A stretch of 64,000 bases of DNA from Balneolaceae bacterium (GTDB lineage Bacteria; Bacteroidota; Rhodothermia; Balneolales; Balneolaceae). The position numbers and the translations under genes were made by a program. The DNA lies in assembly GCA_034521495.1 (NCBI GenBank), contig JAXHMK010000019.1, forward strand, positions 62,001-126,000, in the 5' to 3' direction. Shown here piece by piece: positions 17,279-26,265 of the stretch (position 1 is the stretch's first letter; each line of letters opens with the position of its first letter). The notes below the pieces were generated by a model. The model saw nothing but the letters and a program-made list of their open reading frames with translations. It was not told the DNA's origin and made no database searches.

Positions 17279-18184
17279 ATGAAAACAACACAAAAATCTC
17301 CTGAAGAGCTCAAAGAAACAGTTCGTCAAAAATACAGCCAAATCAGTGAACAGGATTCTGGTCAAAATAATAGTTCCTGCTGTGGAGGAGGTGGAGAATC
17401 CACAGAAGTGTATAATGTTATGACGGATGATTACAGCGAGGTGAAGGGGTATAATCCCGATGCAGATCTTGGACTTGGATGCGGCCTCCCTACTCAATTC
17501 GCCAAAATCAAAAAGGGTGATACTGTTATTGATCTCGGTTCGGGCGCCGGAAATGATTGTTTTGTTGCCCGACATGAAACTGGTGCACAAGGCAAGGTAA
17601 TAGGAATTGACTTTGCCGAACCGATGATACAGAAAGCCCGAAAAAATGCCGAAAAATTAGGCTTTAATAATGTTGAATTTCGATCTGGTGATATCGAAGA
17701 GATGCCCGTTTCTGATAATATTGCTGATGTAATTGTTAGTAATTGCGTGTTGAACCTTGTTCCCAATAAAACGAAAGTGTTTGCTGAGATTCACCGTGTT
17801 TTAAAACCGGGAGGCCATTTCAGTATCTCTGATATTGTACTGGAAGGGGATCTGCCAAATGCGCTGCAAAGTGATGCCGAAATGTATGCAGGTTGTGTAG
17901 CCGGGGCGATTCAAAAAGAGGATTATCTCGGTCAAATTCGAAATAGAGGTTTTGAAAACATCACTATTCAAAAAGAAAAACCGATAGAACTCCCGGATGA
18001 GATTCTCAGACAGTATCTGAATGATAAAGAGATCGCAGAGTTCAACACAGGCGGAGCCGGCATTTACAGTATTACGGTATTTGCACAAAAGTCCGCCGAT
18101 GCAGAATCATCTGACAAAATTGAATTAAAAACAGATCTGCTGCATTCCGATATCGCTTGTAGTCCGGGTTCCGGTTGCTGTTGA
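17279..18184 (+). CDS. arsM: Arsenite S-adenosylmethionine methyltransferase
   Basis: 301 residues. SAM-binding motif I is VIDLGSGAGNDCFVA (about 83-97). The conserved cysteines of ArsM are present: LGLGCGLPT (about residue 66), SNCVLNLVP (about 154) and AGCVAGAI (about 205). A Cys-rich N-terminal stretch (SSCCGGGGES) and the C-terminal GSGCC could bind As(III) as well. It methylates arsenite to mono-, di- and trimethyl species, giving volatile or exportable products. It begins 1 bp after arsR and shares its promoter. A repeat-filled gap of about 560 bp separates it from arsC. Confidence 0.93.
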   Translation: MKTTQKSPEELKETVRQKYSQISEQDSGQNNSSCCGGGGESTEVYNVMTDDYSEVKGYNPDADLGLGCGLPTQFAKIKKGDTVIDLGSGAGNDCFVARHETGAQGKVIGIDFAEPMIQKARKNAEKLGFNNVEFRSGDIEEMPVSDNIADVIVSNCVLNLVPNKTKVFAEIHRVLKPGGHFSISDIVLEGDLPNALQSDAEMYAGCVAGAIQKEDYLGQIRNRGFENITIQKEKPIELPDEILRQYLNDKEIAEFNTGGAGIYSITVFAQKSADAESSDKIELKTDLLHSDIACSPGSGCC

Positions 18185-18218
18185 AAAATTGTCATATACA
18201 GAAATCTAAATCATAAGG

Positions 18219-18436
18219 ACTGTCCAAAAAAATCTGAGCTAAGCTAAATAAATCAATGTTGTCATACAGGTCCCCGACCTAACTACGCCAAGCCTGCTCT
18301 ACAAAGCTTTACGCGTAGTTAAGGCTGCAAAAGACAGACCCGGTATCTCCGGGCTTGATGAATGAATGGAGGTTCTGAATCCCAAAAAAATGCAAGTGGC
18401 AACGTTCAGAATGACATTTTTTAGACTCCTTTTAAA
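18219..18436. repeat. Degenerate MITE-like element between arsM and arsC
   Basis: The ends are imperfect inverted repeats: AAGGACTGTCCAAAAAAATC at the left and GACATTTTTTAGACTCCTT at the right. The interior has the same order of short segments as MITE family 1 (GTCAT...GTATCTCC...ATGGAGGTTCTGAATCC). An internal near-palindrome TAACTACGCC...GCGTAGTTAA forms a hairpin. No target duplication was found. No gene. Confidence 0.4.
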
Positions 18437-18442
18437 ATGAAC

Positions 18443-18734
18443 TACCTCGGGGCAGAGCCCACGAGGAATCAACTTATAATCCAAATTTTTAACAATCTAT
18501 GCACTTATTGTCAAGTGTCCCCCTTCGAAGAGGGCAATGGGGGATGATCAATCTCCCCTCGAGGGGAGTACGGCTTTAGCCGGGAGGGGTGTAATACTTC
18601 AGAATCAAGATATGGTCAATTCAGAACTTAAAAAGTCATCCCCCCTGCTCACTCCGCTCGCTTTCCCCCTTCAAAGGGGGACTTAAATCTTTTCCGACCC
18701 AGAGGGTCGGGAAATTAAACCACTTAGGATTAAA
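18443..18734. repeat. Long intergenic repeat, copy A
   Basis: This stretch (TACCTCGGGGCAGAGCC ... GGTCGGGAAATTAAACC) matches 39479-40323 almost base for base once the 521-bp insertion in the latter is removed. It contains several small complementary blocks (CCCCTCGAGGGG, CCCCCTTCAAAGGGGG) able to form hairpins and no ORF of note. It lies directly upstream of arsC, so it may carry that gene's promoter or separate it from the arsRM transcript. Confidence 0.75.
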
Positions 18735-18749
18735 CATTCCAAAAAATCT

Positions 18750-19364
18750 ATGTACCCCAAATTAAACTCCTACATTTCAAAACTGGAATCTGATTTAGAT
18801 TCCATTCCCTCAGACAGAAAAGATAAACTTGGTGAAGTAGCTGAATATATTCAGTCGAAATTAAATACTTCGGAGACAGCAAAGCTGAATTTTATCTGTA
18901 CTCATAACAGCCGGCGGAGTCATCTCGCTCAGATCTGGACAGCGATAGCTGCCAACCACTATGGCGTGGAAAATATAGAAACGTATTCGGGTGGAACGGA
19001 AGCTACAGCTTTCAATCCCAGGGCGGTTGCAGCGTTAGAACGCGCCGGATTTGAGATTAAAAATCCGGGGGGAGAAAATCCGAAATATGAGATTCGATTT
19101 GATGAAAAAGAAGAACCGATGATCTGCTTCTCAAAAACATTCGACGATCCTGCAAATCCTGATAAAGAATTTGCAGCGATTATGACCTGTTCAGACGCTG
19201 ACGAAAATTGTCCGTTTGTACCAGGTGCCGAGTTTCGAAAGCCGATCACCTACCGTGATCCAAAAGAATCGGATGGGACAGACCGGGAGAAAGAGGTGTA
19301 TGATGAACGCTGCCATCAAATTGGTACAGAAATGTTTTATATGATGAGCTGTTTATCGGAGTGA
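18750..19364 (+). CDS. arsC: Arsenate reductase / low-molecular-weight protein tyrosine phosphatase family
   Basis: 204 residues, longer than the 130-150 usual for LMW phosphatases because of an N-terminal helical extension and an insertion. The phosphate loop C-T-H-N-S-R-R (C50 to R56) fits CX5R, and it is followed by SHLAQIWTA. Further Cys residues in IMTCSDADENCPF and the C-terminal MSCLSE could form the redox relay of thioredoxin-coupled ArsC. It probably reduces arsenate to arsenite, the substrate of ArsM. The position after arsR-arsM supports this, although an independent promoter is likely because of the intervening repeats. Confidence 0.85.
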   Translation: MYPKLNSYISKLESDLDSIPSDRKDKLGEVAEYIQSKLNTSETAKLNFICTHNSRRSHLAQIWTAIAANHYGVENIETYSGGTEATAFNPRAVAALERAGFEIKNPGGENPKYEIRFDEKEEPMICFSKTFDDPANPDKEFAAIMTCSDADENCPFVPGAEFRKPITYRDPKESDGTDREKEVYDERCHQIGTEMFYMMSCLSE

Positions 19365-19464
19365 CTTTAACTTTTTATGATTTTTGCCTTCTTCCAGAGA
19401 TGATTGAGGTTCCAATTATGATGTCTCTTGTAAAATTTGCCAACAGCCGCAGAAGCACGCATGG

Positions 19465-20229
19465 CTAAAAAAGAAGGTACAACCCGGCAGCAATAGCGGC
19501 ACCCACAAGCGGTGCTATGACGGGCACCCATGAATAGGCCCAATCGCTGCTGCCTTTATTAGAAAAAGGAAGTACGGCATGGGCAATTCTCGGCCCAAGA
19601 TCCCGTGCAGGATTGATAGCATATCCCGTGGGGCCACCCAACGCCAGGCCTATCCCCAAAACCAGAAGCCCAACCGGCAGTGCTGAAAGAGCTCCCAAAC
19701 CAAATCCTACTTCTTGTCCTTCAATCACAATCGTTGTAAGCAGTTCGCCATTCGCACCGATAAAGCCAGGCGACGGCAAAAGAAGAACACCATAAACCAG
19801 AATAAATGTCCCAATTACCTCTGTCAAAAAATTAGCAGGGTAATCTCTGATCTCAGGGGCGGTGGAAAAAATAGCCAGTTTAGTTGGCCCATCTTCCGTT
19901 GCTTCAAAATGATCTTTATAGGCAAGCCAAACCAGCACCCCACCTAAAAAACCACCGATTGTTTGTGCTATGATGTAGGGAATTACCAGTGCCCATTCAA
20001 ACAAACCTGCTATGGCCAAACCAACCGTAACAGCCGGATTGATATGTGCCCCACTGAACTGGCCCATTGTAAAAACGGCAATAAATACTCCCATTCCCCA
20101 TCCCCAGGTGATAACAATCCAGCCACTGCTATTTCCTTTTGTATTATTTAAAACAACATTAGCAACTACCCCGCCACCAAATAAGATTAATATTGCGGTA
20201 CCAATAATTTCTGCAATGATAGGAGACAT
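19465..20229 (-). CDS. MIP-family aquaglyceroporin, likely arsenite channel
   Basis: 254 residues with six membrane helices and two half-helices. The NPA boxes are SGAHINPAVT (NPA at 64-66) and GYAINPARDLGPR (NPA at 207-209). Asp right after the second NPAR marks the glycerol-conducting subgroup, which also passes As(OH)3. The gene is convergent with arsC, 100 bp apart, and no ArsB or Acr3 pump is visible. Aquaglyceroporins replace arsenite pumps in some ars operons (the AqpS arrangement of Sinorhizobium), and that role is inferred here. A plain glycerol facilitator is the alternative. Confidence 0.88.
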   Translation of the reverse strand: MSPIIAEIIGTAILILFGGGVVANVVLNNTKGNSSGWIVITWGWGMGVFIAVFTMGQFSGAHINPAVTVGLAIAGLFEWALVIPYIIAQTIGGFLGGVLVWLAYKDHFEATEDGPTKLAIFSTAPEIRDYPANFLTEVIGTFILVYGVLLLPSPGFIGANGELLTTIVIEGQEVGFGLGALSALPVGLLVLGIGLALGGPTGYAINPARDLGPRIAHAVLPFSNKGSSDWAYSWVPVIAPLVGAAIAAGLYLLF

Positions 20230-20417
20230 AATTGACCTTTTTTGTTGTTTTAATTTTTAATTGGATTCTCAAAATGCATTTCTAAACAGTTAGGCTGTAA
20301 TTACTGTTTAGGAATTAGATTTAATCTGAATTAAAAAAACAGAAAAATGAATGAATAGCAATAGAAGTACAGTGAAGACTTACCCTATTTTCTAATGAAA
20401 AATGAACTGTAATATAT

Positions 20418-20560
20418 TCTCGTCTCAGTACTCTGCTCCGGGATGGTGTTCAGGGCTGCTCTGCTGCCTGTATTTAGCCAAGAGACGGTGGGCATAGCAC
20501 CGCCTGCATCCTGTTTACAGCCGAGCGGTGAAACAAGGGAATAAGGTTTTCCACTTCATT
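20418..20560. ncRNA. GC-rich structured intergenic segment, candidate RNA
   Basis: A GC-rich island of about 140 bp in an otherwise AT-rich gap. It contains several self-complementary pieces: GGTG-GGCATAG-CACC, GGATG with CATCC, and CTGTTTACAG. It lies about 190 bp upstream of the aquaglyceroporin start on the minus strand and could be a leader element of that gene or a free-standing RNA. It does not match RNase P, SRP RNA, tmRNA or cobalamin riboswitch motifs that I can check by eye. Confidence 0.25.
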
Positions 20561-20635
20561 AAAGCGTTATCTATAAATTTTTATATCATTGATAGTTCAA
20601 ATAAAATAATTTTCTGGGTAACTTCTCAAGCACAG

Positions 20636-21658
20636 TCAGTTGTCTTTGGTTTGTTGTTGATTGCTATTACATCGGGTCATTAAATCATCAAGCTCACCTT
20701 GTTCAATCAAATGAGATTCTTTGTTTTTCTTTAATTCTCTCATGATTCGATAGCGAAGTAAAGTTTTTTGGAAGTAGATTTCCAGAATTTCAATATTCTC
20801 ATCAACAAAATTTTTTGTAAATGTTGTCATACTTCTTCGTTGAACCTTCTCCTTCAGATGATCAAGGAGATTCGTCGAGTTCCCCAATAACCAGTTGTCT
20901 AACATGATTTCCAGTGATTCTAATTCGGTTTCATTTTGATGTTGCATGGGAAGTTGAAATCTCATTGGAGTCAGGTTTCGGCTGAGCTGAACCGGTAAAA
21001 AGTGTGGCGACAGAGATCCAAATTGATCCATCCAGATAAGTTGAAGAAGTGATCCAAGAGATATTCGAACCGTTCTGTGCCCTTTAAAACAACCATATGT
21101 TTTTGAGCAAATATGGTTGTTAAATGAATGAGGAAATTTATGATAGAGAGGCTTGTCTTTCTCGGGTAATAGTTGTCCTGATGGATTCATAGAAAGTCCA
21201 AAAATAAATGAGGTTTCGGACCTCTGAACCGTAATAAAATAGTAGGTCTCGGTATACTTATTTGCGTGATTAAACTCGGGTCGATATTTACGAATCCAGC
21301 GATTCTCCTGCAGGATGGCTTCCTTTTCTGATTCAAAAAGATCAAACTCAATCCGGTTGATTCGGCTAATCAATTTCGATTCTTTTCGGGACGTTTTGCC
21401 GGGTTTGGCTCGTTTATAGGTGAAGAGCCGGCGCCTCAGGTTTTTGGCTTTCCCTACATAAAGCAGAAGATCGTCTTCATCATAAAACCGGTAAATACCA
21501 GGCGATTTCGGTACATCATCAAATACCTCCGTACCAAGTCGTTTTTCCAGGAATGGAGGGGTTTCAAAGAGTTCACAGGTTTTCACATTGCTAATTTTGA
21601 TTGAGTGTTTTGAAAAGTATATAAGTTTGGGCTGACAACATTGTGTCATTGGACCCAC
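20636..21658 (-). CDS. UvrC/Cho-like GIY-YIG endonuclease
   Basis: 340 residues in the longest frame; an internal GTG or later codon could be the real start because the first 25 residues look unlike the family. The GIY-YIG domain is SPGIYRFYDEDDLLLYVGKA then KNLRRRLFTYKR (about residues 51-85). It is followed by the UvrC-type segment EKEAILQENRWIRKYRPEFN. The UvrBC-interaction and RNase-H-like C-terminal domains of UvrC are absent, so it resembles Cho or the DnaQ-linked UvrC-like proteins. It probably makes a single incision near DNA lesions. It may act alone, as no uvr gene is adjacent. Confidence 0.8.
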   Translation of the reverse strand: MGPMTQCCQPKLIYFSKHSIKISNVKTCELFETPPFLEKRLGTEVFDDVPKSPGIYRFYDEDDLLLYVGKAKNLRRRLFTYKRAKPGKTSRKESKLISRINRIEFDLFESEKEAILQENRWIRKYRPEFNHANKYTETYYFITVQRSETSFIFGLSMNPSGQLLPEKDKPLYHKFPHSFNNHICSKTYGCFKGHRTVRISLGSLLQLIWMDQFGSLSPHFLPVQLSRNLTPMRFQLPMQHQNETELESLEIMLDNWLLGNSTNLLDHLKEKVQRRSMTTFTKNFVDENIEILEIYFQKTLLRYRIMRELKKNKESHLIEQGELDDLMTRCNSNQQQTKDN

Positions 21659-21815
21659 CTTAAATTCCTCATTATCCAGAAAGGAATTGGATAAAGAATG
21701 GCTATACTTTTTACCAGAAGTGGAGATTCCTATCGCAGTGTTCCGAAGGAGAGTATCTGTTTAGCGGGTCGATCAAACAACCTGACTGCACCAACCGCCC
21801 CGAAGAGATCCCAAT

Positions 21816-22397
21816 GTTCACATTACCCATATAATCTTAAACCCTTGAAGATTCCGGGTATGGGTGGACCAGACATTGAGTTCATCTAATTTTTTGATCA
21901 AAAGATTTTAAAACATCCTATGGAGTCATGAAAGGCAGACATCCGACTCTGAAAGAGTCCAAAGAGCACAGCCCCAGGCAGAGTGAGGAGATATTCCGAA
22001 CGCCGCCTGGGGGTAGGAGGCAGCAAATCCCAAACCCGAGCCGCCGGATGTTGAAAAGCTTCGTACGAGTTCGAGGGTTGGATTGACCGGCGTATCCGGG
22101 ATTCGGAGGGTATCGTCTTTACCATGGTATTTCCGAAAGCCCCTCGATAATAAGTGTTGCCCGTACGCGGTCCACCGCCTCGGGGTCTCTTCTCATGCTT
22201 CTTTATCCCCGGGCGTCGTTCGTAAGCTCACTCTGCCCGGGGCTATGTTCTTGCGCTCTTTTAGAGCTTTTTGTATTGGCTCCAAATCAACAGATCTCTA
22301 TTTGTAAAATCGCATCAAGACAACATAAAAACCTAAAGGCCTTATATAATGGCCAGCAATAGCTTATATCAAAAAAAATTACATGGGTAATGTCAGC
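21816..22397. mobile_element. MITE family 2 relative (no target duplication visible)
   Basis: The left end GTTCACATTACCCAT (21816-21830) and the right end ATGGGTAATGTCAGC (22383-22397) are inverted copies with two mismatches, and they match the ends of the element at 39569. Inside, 21950-22030 and 22190-22265 are long imperfect inverted copies of each other (AGCCCCAGGCAGAGTGAG versus CTCACTCTGCCCGGGGCT). No convincing ORF. Flanking bases do not show a duplication, so this copy may be old or rearranged. Confidence 0.55.
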
Positions 22398-22586
22398 CCT
22401 ATGGGGGGTCTGTCAGCGTTGTGGACCAAAGGCAATTCCCTTCGACGCTGACAGGAGATCCGAAAAAGCACCGGACCACGCTGTCAGGTCGCTAAACACG
22501 TACGAAGGAGGACCTTCAGAACAAGTAAAATGCTCCCCTTCCTTGTGCCGTACTTTTCCGGTATAGGAAAGCGGCCGGGGGATGAG

Positions 22587-23385
22587 TCACTCACTAACGT
22601 GCGCAACAATCCGCAACGGAGCGCCACTGCCATCTTTAATTTTCATCGGTAGTGCAATCACATATGCGCCGGTTATTGGCAGTTTGATCGAGGTTCGCTA
22701 CATTTTCGAAACCGGCAATATTATGCTCAAATAGTATTTGATGCGCTTCATACAGTTCTGACTGACCATAATCCAGGCTCGGAGTGTCCAGGCCAACCGC
22801 CTTTACATTCCTGTTATCAACAATCCATTGAGCCGCATCGGGATGAATACCCGGAAAGCTGAGTTCAGACAGTGCCTCCTCTCCCCTGTTGGCCGTTCCC
22901 AGGTACTCTTCGGCATCCGGCCAATATGCTCCCATGCCGGTGTAAAAGAGCACAATTGAACCCTCAGGAATCGCCCCATGCTCTTCTTCCCAAAACTCAA
23001 TATCTGAAGGTTGTATTTGGTAATCCCGGTTTTCTGCAACCGGCTCACTGACATCTATTACAACCGCAGAACCGGTCAGTTGATTGATCTCGATCTCTTC
23101 CACAGATTTTCCTCCTTCATAAAAATGGATGGGAGCATCCAGGTGGGTTCCGCCATGCTCTGCTGAGGAAAATGAATAGGCTTCATAATAATATCCGCCC
23201 TCGGCTTCCCCCGAAAAAACCGTATCAAGCTGAAATGTATCAGAGGTTGGCCAGTAGATCGTTTCTTCAGAAAATTCATGGGTCAGATCGATCCAGATTC
23301 CATCTTCCCAATCTACTTGCTCAACGCGGGTACAAGATGCAGTAAACAGTAAGCAGAAAAGCAGTAAAATATTTGATAATTTCAT
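22587..23385 (-). pseudogene. Cyclase family protein (kynurenine formamidase-like) with 3' frameshift, lipoprotein
   Basis: ATG 23385 (MKLSNILLLFCLLF) gives a lipoprotein signal with Cys after LLFTAS. The metal motif HGGTHLDAPIHF is the HxGTHxDxPxH signature of cyclase/formamidase proteins. The open frame ends after ENVANLDQTANNRRICD at 22636, but a +1 shift at about 22683 restores LPITGAYVIALPMKIKDG then SGAPLRIVAHVSE, the normal family ending, with TGA at 22587. One extra A in an A-run (CAAACTG for CAACTG on the minus strand) explains it. Either a fresh mutation or a sequencing indel. The metal site is unaffected, but the frameshifted tail removes a conserved part of the fold. Confidence 0.82.
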
Positions 23386-23582
23386 AGGAGTAGATTTAAA
23401 GTTAACGGGATTATAAAAAAAGCAGAAAACCAATTCTTTGCATAGTTTCAACCAAAGTAGATTCTTTTGCCTTAACAAGAAAAAAAGTTCAGATAATCTT
23501 CCAACATTTGATTAAAATCCAACCAATTGATTACTACTACTCTTTGTGAGAATTAATCACCAACCATAACAGATCAAACATT

Positions 23583-24023
23583 ATGATATATAGAAATTTT
23601 TATCCTGCACTGCTCGGTGCAATACTGACTGCTGCCATTTTCTTCCTGAATGGAGAGTTTACGAATACAATCAAACCGGCAGAGTTTACGCAGGATCAAC
23701 AGAAAGTTTTTGAGCTCAGAACCTACACAACCCATGATGGCAAACTGGATGACCTCCATGCCCGTTTTGCCAATCACACCATGGAGCTTTTTGAAAAACA
23801 CGGAATGGAAAACATCGCATATTGGACCCCGATGGATATGGAAAATACGCTGATCTACATCATAGCTCACGACAGCCGGGAAGCCGCTGAGGAAAGCTGG
23901 GAAGCGTTTCGCAATGATTCCAATTGGCAGGAAGTCTACCAGGCATCACGCGAAGATGGCCCAATCGTAGAGAACGTTGAATCTGTGTTTATGACGAGTA
24001 CAGAATTCTCCCCGATGAAATAA
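23583..24023 (+). CDS. NIPSNAP family protein
   Basis: 146 residues: a hydrophobic N-terminal segment (LGAILTAAIFFLNG) suggests export or membrane anchoring, then the NIPSNAP pattern VFELRTYTTHDGKLDDLHAR (about 41-60), MELFEKHGMENIAYWTP and the closing EAFRNDSNWQEVYQAS. Family knowledge: NIPSNAP domains have a dimeric alpha/beta-barrel (ferredoxin-like) fold with no single known activity. The gene is divergent from the cyclase gene, with about 200 bp between starts. Confidence 0.82.
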   Translation: MIYRNFYPALLGAILTAAIFFLNGEFTNTIKPAEFTQDQQKVFELRTYTTHDGKLDDLHARFANHTMELFEKHGMENIAYWTPMDMENTLIYIIAHDSREAAEESWEAFRNDSNWQEVYQASREDGPIVENVESVFMTSTEFSPMK

Positions 24024-24029
24024 ATTTAT

Positions 24030-24180
24030 TTAACCGCTGAGGCCGCAGGGTTGCGCAGAGAATATAAAACACTTTTTACTCGTACCGAAGTTCGTACCTG
24101 AAGAAGTCCAGCGACTCTGGCAGAGTACCGCCGGCCTGCGAAGCTTCGTAGCCTGACGAAAGCTCCGCTTCTACACACAA
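24030..24180. repeat. CGCAGAG-type and REP-like repeat pieces
   Basis: A short block (TAACCGCTGAGGCCGCAGG, then GCGCAGAG) of the kind found after several genes at 55-59 kb is followed by degenerate relatives of the REP-like palindromes seen around the RAYT gene (ACTCGTACCGAAGTTCGTAC, AGCTCCGCTTCTAC). It replaces what would be the 3' flank of the DUF1456 gene. The minus-strand frame reading across it is not real coding sequence. Confidence 0.5.
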
Positions 24181-24252
24181 AAGTGACAATGCAATATCTA
24201 AAATTACTCTCCCATCCCTTGTAAGAGATTTCCGGTTTTCCCGAACTTTTTA

Positions 24253-24721
24253 TTAATCCTCCCGAACACGATTCGCCAATCCCTTCAAAAAATATCGAAG
24301 AACCTGGTCTCCTGCCTCCATGTAGTTGGAGTGTTTCTCCTTTTGAAACAGCGCATTTACTTCTGATTTTGAAATTGAAAAACCGGTCGATTTCAGAATA
24401 TTCAAGGATATCATCATCCCGCAGTTTAAACGCCACCCGGAGTTTCTTCATGACCATATTATTAGTGACCGGCGTTTTGATGGGACGCGGCGGATGTTTA
24501 TCACTCTTGCCCCGTTTGTAGTAGATCAACCCATCCAGAAAATAAGCGGTAAGTTCGTGCGTCGTATCTACCTTTCGGTCTTCCGGGATCGTATCGTCAA
24601 AGATATATTCGATCTCCTTTCGTTTCGGTTTATAGTCGGTTAGCTTTAGAATGTTGGCAATTTCGCCCTCGCCAACGTCTAAAATATATCGGATACTTTG
24701 AATGATGTCGTCGTTTCTCAT
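24253..24721 (-). pseudogene. DUF1456 (YehS-like) protein with an internal frameshift
   Basis: From ATG 24721 the frame reads MRNDDIIQSIRYILDVGEGE, the first of the two DUF1456 repeats, then the second begins KTPVTNNMVMKKLRVAFKLR. At about 24403 the frame shifts: the open frame continues into unrelated residues and repeat sequence, while a one-base correction gives ILKSTGFSISKSEVNALFQK, then SNYMEAGDQVLRYFLKGL and a stop at 24253, the normal family ending at about 156 residues. One extra T explains it. The apparent 231-residue ORF is therefore artefactual beyond the shift. Confidence 0.8.
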
Positions 24722-24841
24722 GAAGAGATGTTAAGCTATTGAGTTTTGATTTTTGATCGATAGAAAGGTACGGGAAAGGAAAGAGAATGTTGAATGGGGA
24801 TTTGGGGGAATTTTGATTGATGAATGTTGAATGATGAACAC

Positions 24842-24876
24842 AAATCTCAAATCTCAAATCTCAAATCTCAAATCTC
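24842..24876. repeat. Heptamer tandem repeat (AAATCTC) x5
   Basis: Five exact head-to-tail copies of AAATCTC followed by an A-run, between the DUF1456 remnant and the DUF1080 gene. Such arrays change length by slippage. It lies beyond the 3' end of DUF1080 and upstream of DUF1456, so it could affect the latter's promoter. Confidence 0.9.
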
Positions 24877-24917
24877 AAAAAAGCTTCCAATTTTATGTCA
24901 AAAATCAAACTTCCTAT

Positions 24918-25637
24918 TCACTCAATGTCCCTAATCGGAGTCAATTCCACTTTTCGGAATTCCACTTCGGCACCTTCCGCCTGGAGGGCAATGTGCCCCT
25001 TTTCGGCTGTGGAGTTGTATCCAAAGTTGACCAGGTCGCCGTTCACCCAAACTTTCAGAGAATCGCCCAGTGTTTCGATGGTCATTTGATTCCATTCTCC
25101 CAGCGGATTTTCAGATCCGTCCGTCAGGTTTAGAATGCGCCTGTTCTCTCCCTCGCGGATTCCCCAATCCTCTTCCGGTCCGCGTCGCTCCACCATATCC
25201 GGCACCGTAATATCCTCCACAATCACCCAAAAATCGCCGGCATTTTCATGCATCATCTGTACCTCGATGGACTGCGGAAACATCTCATACAATGCTCTTG
25301 GCTCAGAAGCATGAACCAACACGCCACAGTTGCCCGGCTCTCCCGGAAAACGATACTCCACCTCGAGTCGGTAATCGCTATACTCCTCATCTGTGATCAG
25401 GTGGCCGCGCGGATCGCCCAGGCTGACCAGCATCCCGTCCCGCACGATAAACGGTTTTGTGGTATCTGGATTTTCATCCATCGCCGGAACGTCCATATGC
25501 CATCCGGTCAGATCTTCACCATTGAAAAGGGAAATGGTTGGTGAGTCTTGCTCTGATTGATCCTGAGATTGGGATTTGGGTTGGCAGGCAGAAAAGATCA
25601 GAAATAAAAATAAAAGAAATAACAGGTGATTTTTCAT
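24918..25637 (-). CDS. DUF1080 (3-keto-disaccharide hydrolase-like) lipoprotein
   Basis: 239 residues. A signal peptide with lipobox (LFLIFSACQPKS) is followed by ISLFNGEDLTGWH, the typical start of DUF1080, then GHLITDEEYSDYRLEVEYRF and GNCGVLVHASE. The C-terminal strands (EWNQMTIETLGDSLKVWVNG, GHIALQAEGAEVEFRKVEL) complete the concanavalin-like beta sandwich. Family knowledge: members hydrolyse 3-keto-glycosides or bind carbohydrates at the cell surface. Intact and apparently monocistronic. Confidence 0.88.
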   Translation of the reverse strand: MKNHLLFLLFLFLIFSACQPKSQSQDQSEQDSPTISLFNGEDLTGWHMDVPAMDENPDTTKPFIVRDGMLVSLGDPRGHLITDEEYSDYRLEVEYRFPGEPGNCGVLVHASEPRALYEMFPQSIEVQMMHENAGDFWVIVEDITVPDMVERRGPEEDWGIREGENRRILNLTDGSENPLGEWNQMTIETLGDSLKVWVNGDLVNFGYNSTAEKGHIALQAEGAEVEFRKVELTPIRDIE

Positions 25638-25669
25638 TGTATTTATGAGTGATAGTTTTAAAGGAAAAT

Positions 25670-26116
25670 TTAGCTTTCTTTAAGTTTTTTAACATCCAAC
25701 ATATCCTGCTCTCTGCCGGATGTCTTCTTATTTTTAATCAAATCTGATTTACTGATTACGTATATCGTCTGATCACCATACCTCGATTCTTCTTTGTTAT
25801 CCCAGGCATCTCTAAATGTAAGTCCATCAATCTCATTGATCAGATCTATCCGAAGGGGCTCATAGCCTATTTGAATAATTTGTCCCTGGGTTGTAAAATC
25901 ATCGACCGTTAAACTCAGCGATTCCATTCCAAACTGCTGTAGAGTTTGTAGTAACCGGCCAGCATTTGTTTGACTCGGTTCATAAAAAATATCCAGATCC
26001 TTCGTATATCTTGGTTCCGCATGAATTGCATAAGCGTATCCACCAACAATCAAATAACGAACCTTATTCTCGTTCAATAATTTTATAAACTCTTCGAAGT
26101 CTTTGTTCGTCTCCAT
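25670..26116 (-). CDS. Nucleotidyltransferase-fold protein (DUF6036-like)
   Basis: 148 residues. VRYLIVGGYAYAIHAEPRYT then KDLDIFYEP (about residues 19-48) has the GGYA and D-x-D features of the minimal nucleotidyltransferase fold. LRIDLINEIDGL supplies the third acidic position, and the C-terminal KKTSGREQDMLDVKKL is typical of the group. Its start overlaps the stop region of the small gene at 26065 by about 50 bp, a tight two-gene arrangement like toxin-antitoxin or AbiE-type pairs. Which partner would be toxic is not known. Confidence 0.75.
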   Translation of the reverse strand: METNKDFEEFIKLLNENKVRYLIVGGYAYAIHAEPRYTKDLDIFYEPSQTNAGRLLQTLQQFGMESLSLTVDDFTTQGQIIQIGYEPLRIDLINEIDGLTFRDAWDNKEESRYGDQTIYVISKSDLIKNKKTSGREQDMLDVKKLKES

Positions 26117-26265
26117 TCTGTTTTATTCCGAGTTTATCCCCTGCATGTCTAATTATTTCAAGAGCGTGCAATTTCTCTTCCGGAGTTTTGTTTTGCCAAT
26201 ACTCTTTGTCATCTTCATATTGTTGAGGATCGTGCACGTCATATATTTTTATATCTCTGTCCATA
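26065..26265 (-). CDS. Small partner protein upstream of the nucleotidyltransferase
   Basis: ATG 26265 gives 66 residues (MDRDIKIYDVHDPQQYEDDK...). It is charged, ends in RLRRVYKIIERE, and has a short helical segment (TPEEKLHALEIIRHAG). The 3' end overlaps the nucleotidyltransferase gene in a different frame, so the two are likely co-translated. Similar small proteins precede DUF6036-like genes in other Bacteroidota from memory; no molecular function is known. Confidence 0.6.

Noticed and set aside
24026-24252. C-terminal extension of the DUF1456 reading frame
   Set aside because: The residues after the shift translate REP-like repeat sequence; one-base correction gives the normal family end at 24253.
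24842-24876. Heptamer array as a CRISPR or coding repeat
   Set aside because: Pure tandem repeat without spacers and outside any gene.
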